This document shows, one piece after another, positions 42,757-45,192 of a stretch of 45,192 nt of DNA (positions within the stretch are counted from its first letter, which is position 1; each line of letters starts with the position of its first letter). The position numbers were made by a program, and so were the translations under genes. The notes below the pieces were generated by a model. The model made no database searches. It had not been told where the DNA came from and saw only the letters and a program-made list of their open reading frames with translations. The stretch lies in contig JABFRU010000010.1 in NCBI GenBank assembly GCA_013140985.1, positions 1-45,192 on the forward strand. Direction: 5' to 3'. This stretch comes from Chitinophagaceae bacterium. Its GTDB lineage: Bacteria > Bacteroidota > Bacteroidia > Chitinophagales > Chitinophagaceae.

Positions 42757-43659
42757 ATGAAAAAGTATATAGTCAGACTATTGCTTATTACGGCGATGTT
42801 CACAGTCGCATGTAACAATAAAAAGGGAAAAGCGACTGAAGAAAAAAAGGATACTGCAACTAAGGCTACTACCATCGGAAAACAGGATTTTTGCAAATTG
42901 ACTCCGCTGCCATACGAGGTCAGGTGTTCCAATGCTGGTGGGGTGATTATTGATCCCGATGTTGCACAACAGTATATTGCGGATTTTAGGACTAGGTATC
43001 CGGCTCTCGAATCTTCTTACTGGATTAGCGGATGTGTAATTGATGCGTTGTACATTTTTTTTAACGATAATGCAAATGCTTCATACGACGGGCTTTGGTT
43101 GACATTTGGGGCAAGGGAATTAGAGCCCCATCAATCAACTTTGTCATTAGTTCCATCCATATATGATAATGGAAAACACGTTTCGCAATGGGAGGCTGTT
43201 AGTAAAATCCGTCTTCCTGGCAGCTGTAATGGATCTGAATTTTTAACTACTAATTCTGAGGGGGCACAAAGATTTAGGGATATTCACAGGCGTGAAAATA
43301 CGACAGGTGTTATTCGTGGTTTGACGAGAAAGGTTTGGATAGATGAATGTGTTATTAATATGCTCAAAGCACTCATTGATATGTATTCCCGTAGCGATAC
43401 ACCTTTAAACGGCTTGTATATTTACTCTTCAGCGTATTACAAAACATTGCCGGCTGAAGAACAACCGAAAGGATATGATCCGACTACAGTTCAAAGTAGC
43501 GTTGTATTGGTGCTTAGTTATACTTGTAAAAATGATAATAAAACCTATCCTGCATGGGAGATCAATCGGTTTTTGTATGAACTAAATAAAGAGAAGAACA
43601 AGGATGTTTTCAATCATGGAGAGTTGTGCCCCACTTCTTGTCTCAATTCGGATGACTAA
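42757..43659 (+). CDS. Lipoprotein with two similar halves, function unknown
   Basis: A 300-residue lipoprotein (lipobox TVAC, Cys19; charged linker to about 40). Two stretches, about 67-135 and 167-255, share a pattern: a helix, then WI(S/D)xCVI followed by a hydrophobic helix, then a loop and a strand such as YDGLWLTFGAR or LNGLYIYSSAY. This suggests an internal duplication. Several cysteines (46, 57, 93, 157, 198 and later ones) may form disulfides. Lies three bases before the next gene and in the same direction as a sensor kinase, so it might be co-transcribed with it. Confidence 0.75.
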   Translation: MKKYIVRLLLITAMFTVACNNKKGKATEEKKDTATKATTIGKQDFCKLTPLPYEVRCSNAGGVIIDPDVAQQYIADFRTRYPALESSYWISGCVIDALYIFFNDNANASYDGLWLTFGARELEPHQSTLSLVPSIYDNGKHVSQWEAVSKIRLPGSCNGSEFLTTNSEGAQRFRDIHRRENTTGVIRGLTRKVWIDECVINMLKALIDMYSRSDTPLNGLYIYSSAYYKTLPAEEQPKGYDPTTVQSSVVLVLSYTCKNDNKTYPAWEINRFLYELNKEKNKDVFNHGELCPTSCLNSDD

Positions 43660-43662
43660 TTA

Positions 43663-44313
43663 ATGAAGATCACACAGAACCATATTGTTGAAGGACTGGC
43701 ATTGATAACAAGCATTATTTGCTGGAATGATATTAAAAAGGGCAAGCTTCGCTGGCTGCCCTTTTTCTTCTTCTTTATCTTGTGTGTTGAGTTAACAGGA
43801 ACCTATTTTAAAAAAGTTCCCTATGCTAATGCCAAGCTATACAACTTTAGTATTCCTATTGAATACCTGTTCTATCTGTTCCTATTCAAACTGCATGGAA
43901 AAAAGATATTAAAAAAGTTCGCCGTGCTTGCAATGCTCGTATTGGCCACGGCTACAATCTTTTATTTTATTAATCAACCTTTGCGTGATTTTCATGCAAA
44001 GGTCTTACTGACAGGACAAGCAACCGTCATCCTTTGTTGCTGTGTTTATTTTTTTGAGAAATTCGGAAACGTTGAGGATGAGTCATTGTTAAGAGATCAT
44101 TTTTTTTGGATAACATCCGGACTGCTGCTTTTTAACCTTGAAGATTTTGTTTACTTCTTATTATACGATATTTTAAAAGCTAATAACTGGGATCCGGGTG
44201 ATAAATGGTTTAAGCTTATCAACAATAGTTTGTTGCTCTTACTGTATTTGTCGTACATTATCGCGATATTGATCTATCGCAATAACAAGCAACGCAATGC
44301 CACCCGACCTTAA
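43663..44313 (+). CDS. Polytopic membrane protein upstream of a histidine kinase
   Basis: A 216-residue protein with about six hydrophobic helices and short loops. No catalytic motif is recognised. It overlaps the histidine kinase start by 17 bases, so the two are translationally linked, and it may be the membrane sensor part for the kinase, whose own membrane region is just one helix. Its family is unknown to me. Confidence 0.72.
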   Translation: MKITQNHIVEGLALITSIICWNDIKKGKLRWLPFFFFFILCVELTGTYFKKVPYANAKLYNFSIPIEYLFYLFLFKLHGKKILKKFAVLAMLVLATATIFYFINQPLRDFHAKVLLTGQATVILCCCVYFFEKFGNVEDESLLRDHFFWITSGLLLFNLEDFVYFLLYDILKANNWDPGDKWFKLINNSLLLLLYLSYIIAILIYRNNKQRNATRP

Positions 44314-45091
44314 ATCTTATTTATTAGTATTCTTAGGTACCTTTTTGTTTTTAGGCGCTTTTATCATCTTATTGGCAACGCTATATACCAAAAAGCAACA
44401 ACGAAATAAGAACGAAAAAAAGGAAATGCAACTACAGTACCATCAGACCTTATTACAATCTCAGCTTGAGATACAAGAACAAACCTTCAAAAATATTTCC
44501 CAGGAAATTCATGATAATATCGGACAGGCTCTGACATTGGCAAAGCTGAATCTGAATACAATGCCATCAGTAACGGACCAGCAGAAAGAAAAAATTTTCA
44601 CAACAAAAGAGATCATTAGTAAAACTATCTCCGACCTGCGGGACCTTAGCCGGAGCCTTAATACAGATTACATTGCTGATATGGGATTGCAAAAAGCAAT
44701 TGAATATGAAATGAACCTGATCTCAAAATCTTCATCTATTAAAACAGAAACTATTACAGAGGGCAAACCTTTTGTAATAGACAAGCAAAAAGAGTTGATC
44801 CTGTTCAGGATCGTACAGGAAGTACTTAATAATGCGATCAAACATTCCGAAGCGAAATCTATAATCGCAAAAATGATCTACGGAAGCGACTCTTTTGAGT
44901 TACTCATCACAGACAATGGAAAAGGATTTAAAATAGATGACCCGAAAAGGGAAAAGCAACCAGGCTCTGGACTGGGACTTCGAAACATGGATAACAGGGC
45001 CAAACTTATTGGTGCCAGTTTTTCTATGAACAGCGGGCCTGGGGCAGGCACTGAAGTGAGGATTATTTTACCTTTTTCCCATAGCGTATAA
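44297..45091 (+). CDS. Sensor histidine kinase (HisKA_3 / NarL-partner type)
   Basis: A 264-residue kinase: one N-terminal transmembrane helix (about 8-29), a coiled coil (about 32-64), a HisKA_3 dimerisation domain with the phospho-acceptor His72 in SQEIHDNIGQAL, and an ATPase domain with N178/N179 (EVLNNAIKHSE), the DNGKG box (206-210) and the GSGLGL box (223-228). There is no extracytoplasmic sensor domain. The kinase type normally pairs with a LuxR/NarL response regulator, which is not in the window and could lie just beyond 45192. Confidence 0.92.
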   Translation: MPPDLKSYLLVFLGTFLFLGAFIILLATLYTKKQQRNKNEKKEMQLQYHQTLLQSQLEIQEQTFKNISQEIHDNIGQALTLAKLNLNTMPSVTDQQKEKIFTTKEIISKTISDLRDLSRSLNTDYIADMGLQKAIEYEMNLISKSSSIKTETITEGKPFVIDKQKELILFRIVQEVLNNAIKHSEAKSIIAKMIYGSDSFELLITDNGKGFKIDDPKREKQPGSGLGLRNMDNRAKLIGASFSMNSGPGAGTEVRIILPFSHSV

Positions 45092-45192
45092 CAAGAAAGA
45101 TAGTAAAACCGTTTTTTAACCCTTTCCATATAATTGCTCTCTTTTTAATATTGCAGTGATATGTTCCTGACCTGTGATATAAAAAAAGAAAA

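Noticed and set aside
45092-45192. Start of a response regulator gene at the right edge
   Set aside because: One would be expected after the kinase, but the last 100 bases show no convincing start or open frame.

Overview
The window looks like chromosome of a Bacteroidota bacterium, most likely a member of the Chitinophagaceae or a close relative. The support is a moderately AT-rich base composition, TAnnTTTG-type -7 promoter elements with little sign of Shine-Dalgarno sites, two type IX secretion cargo proteins (one with a gliding-motility-type C-terminal domain, one with a type A sorting domain), a GldA-like ABC ATPase, the long insertion-bearing form of IspG, a DUF5916 outer-membrane protein, and an ECF sigma / anti-sigma / beta-barrel unit. 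I see no rRNA, tRNA, CRISPR array, insertion sequence or phage gene.

Layout. 0-2.6 kb (minus strand): a small membrane protein, enolase, a DivIC/FtsB-like division protein and a 74-residue protein that resembles an anti-sigma N-terminus. A decayed second copy of the enolase C-terminus is hidden between eno and the ftsB-like gene. 2.8-7.1 kb: a 1133-residue secreted repeat protein facing a GldA-like ATPase. 7.2-18.1 kb: an inorganic-carbon / ion-transport island. 18.1-22.2 kb: a small membrane protein and an MFS carrier divergent from acetyl-CoA synthetase. 22.2-24.7 kb: a papain-like protease, an L,D-transpeptidase and a small membrane protein. 24.8-27.7 kb: ECF sigma factor, anti-sigma factor and beta-barrel operon, then a Cys-containing membrane peptide. 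27.8-31.4 kb: kbl, lipoproteins and a class D beta-lactamase. 31.5-38.5 kb: batB-batC, then ispG - YhhN - nadB - LpxL-like acyltransferase. 38.5-42.5 kb: DUF5916 protein and a LamG / T9SS protein. 42.7-45.1 kb: a lipoprotein, a membrane protein and a sensor histidine kinase.

The most striking region is 8.5-18.1 kb. A tight plus-strand series encodes a small exported His-rich protein, a SulP anion transporter, a beta-carbonic anhydrase, DabA (DUF2309), DabB (NuoL-like), a DUF2490 outer-membrane barrel and a TerC protein. A second beta-carbonic anhydrase is divergent from this series, and an NhaD Na+/H+ antiporter lies just beyond it. DabA-DabB is the established energy-coupled dissolved-inorganic-carbon pump. 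Here it is combined with a second possible bicarbonate importer (SulP), two CO2/bicarbonate-interconverting enzymes and possible pH/Na+ control. No carbon-fixation gene is visible, so the likely role is supplying bicarbonate to anaplerotic and biosynthetic carboxylases of a heterotroph. The outer-membrane barrel, the small His-rich protein and TerC are not standard parts of described DAB systems.

Several intergenic regions carry inverted repeats built from short A/G-rich words, including one touching the ispG promoter, one upstream of kbl and one hairpin between dabA and dabB. Two genes (nhaD, ispG) have a promoter so close to the start codon that they may be translated from leaderless or nearly leaderless mRNA.
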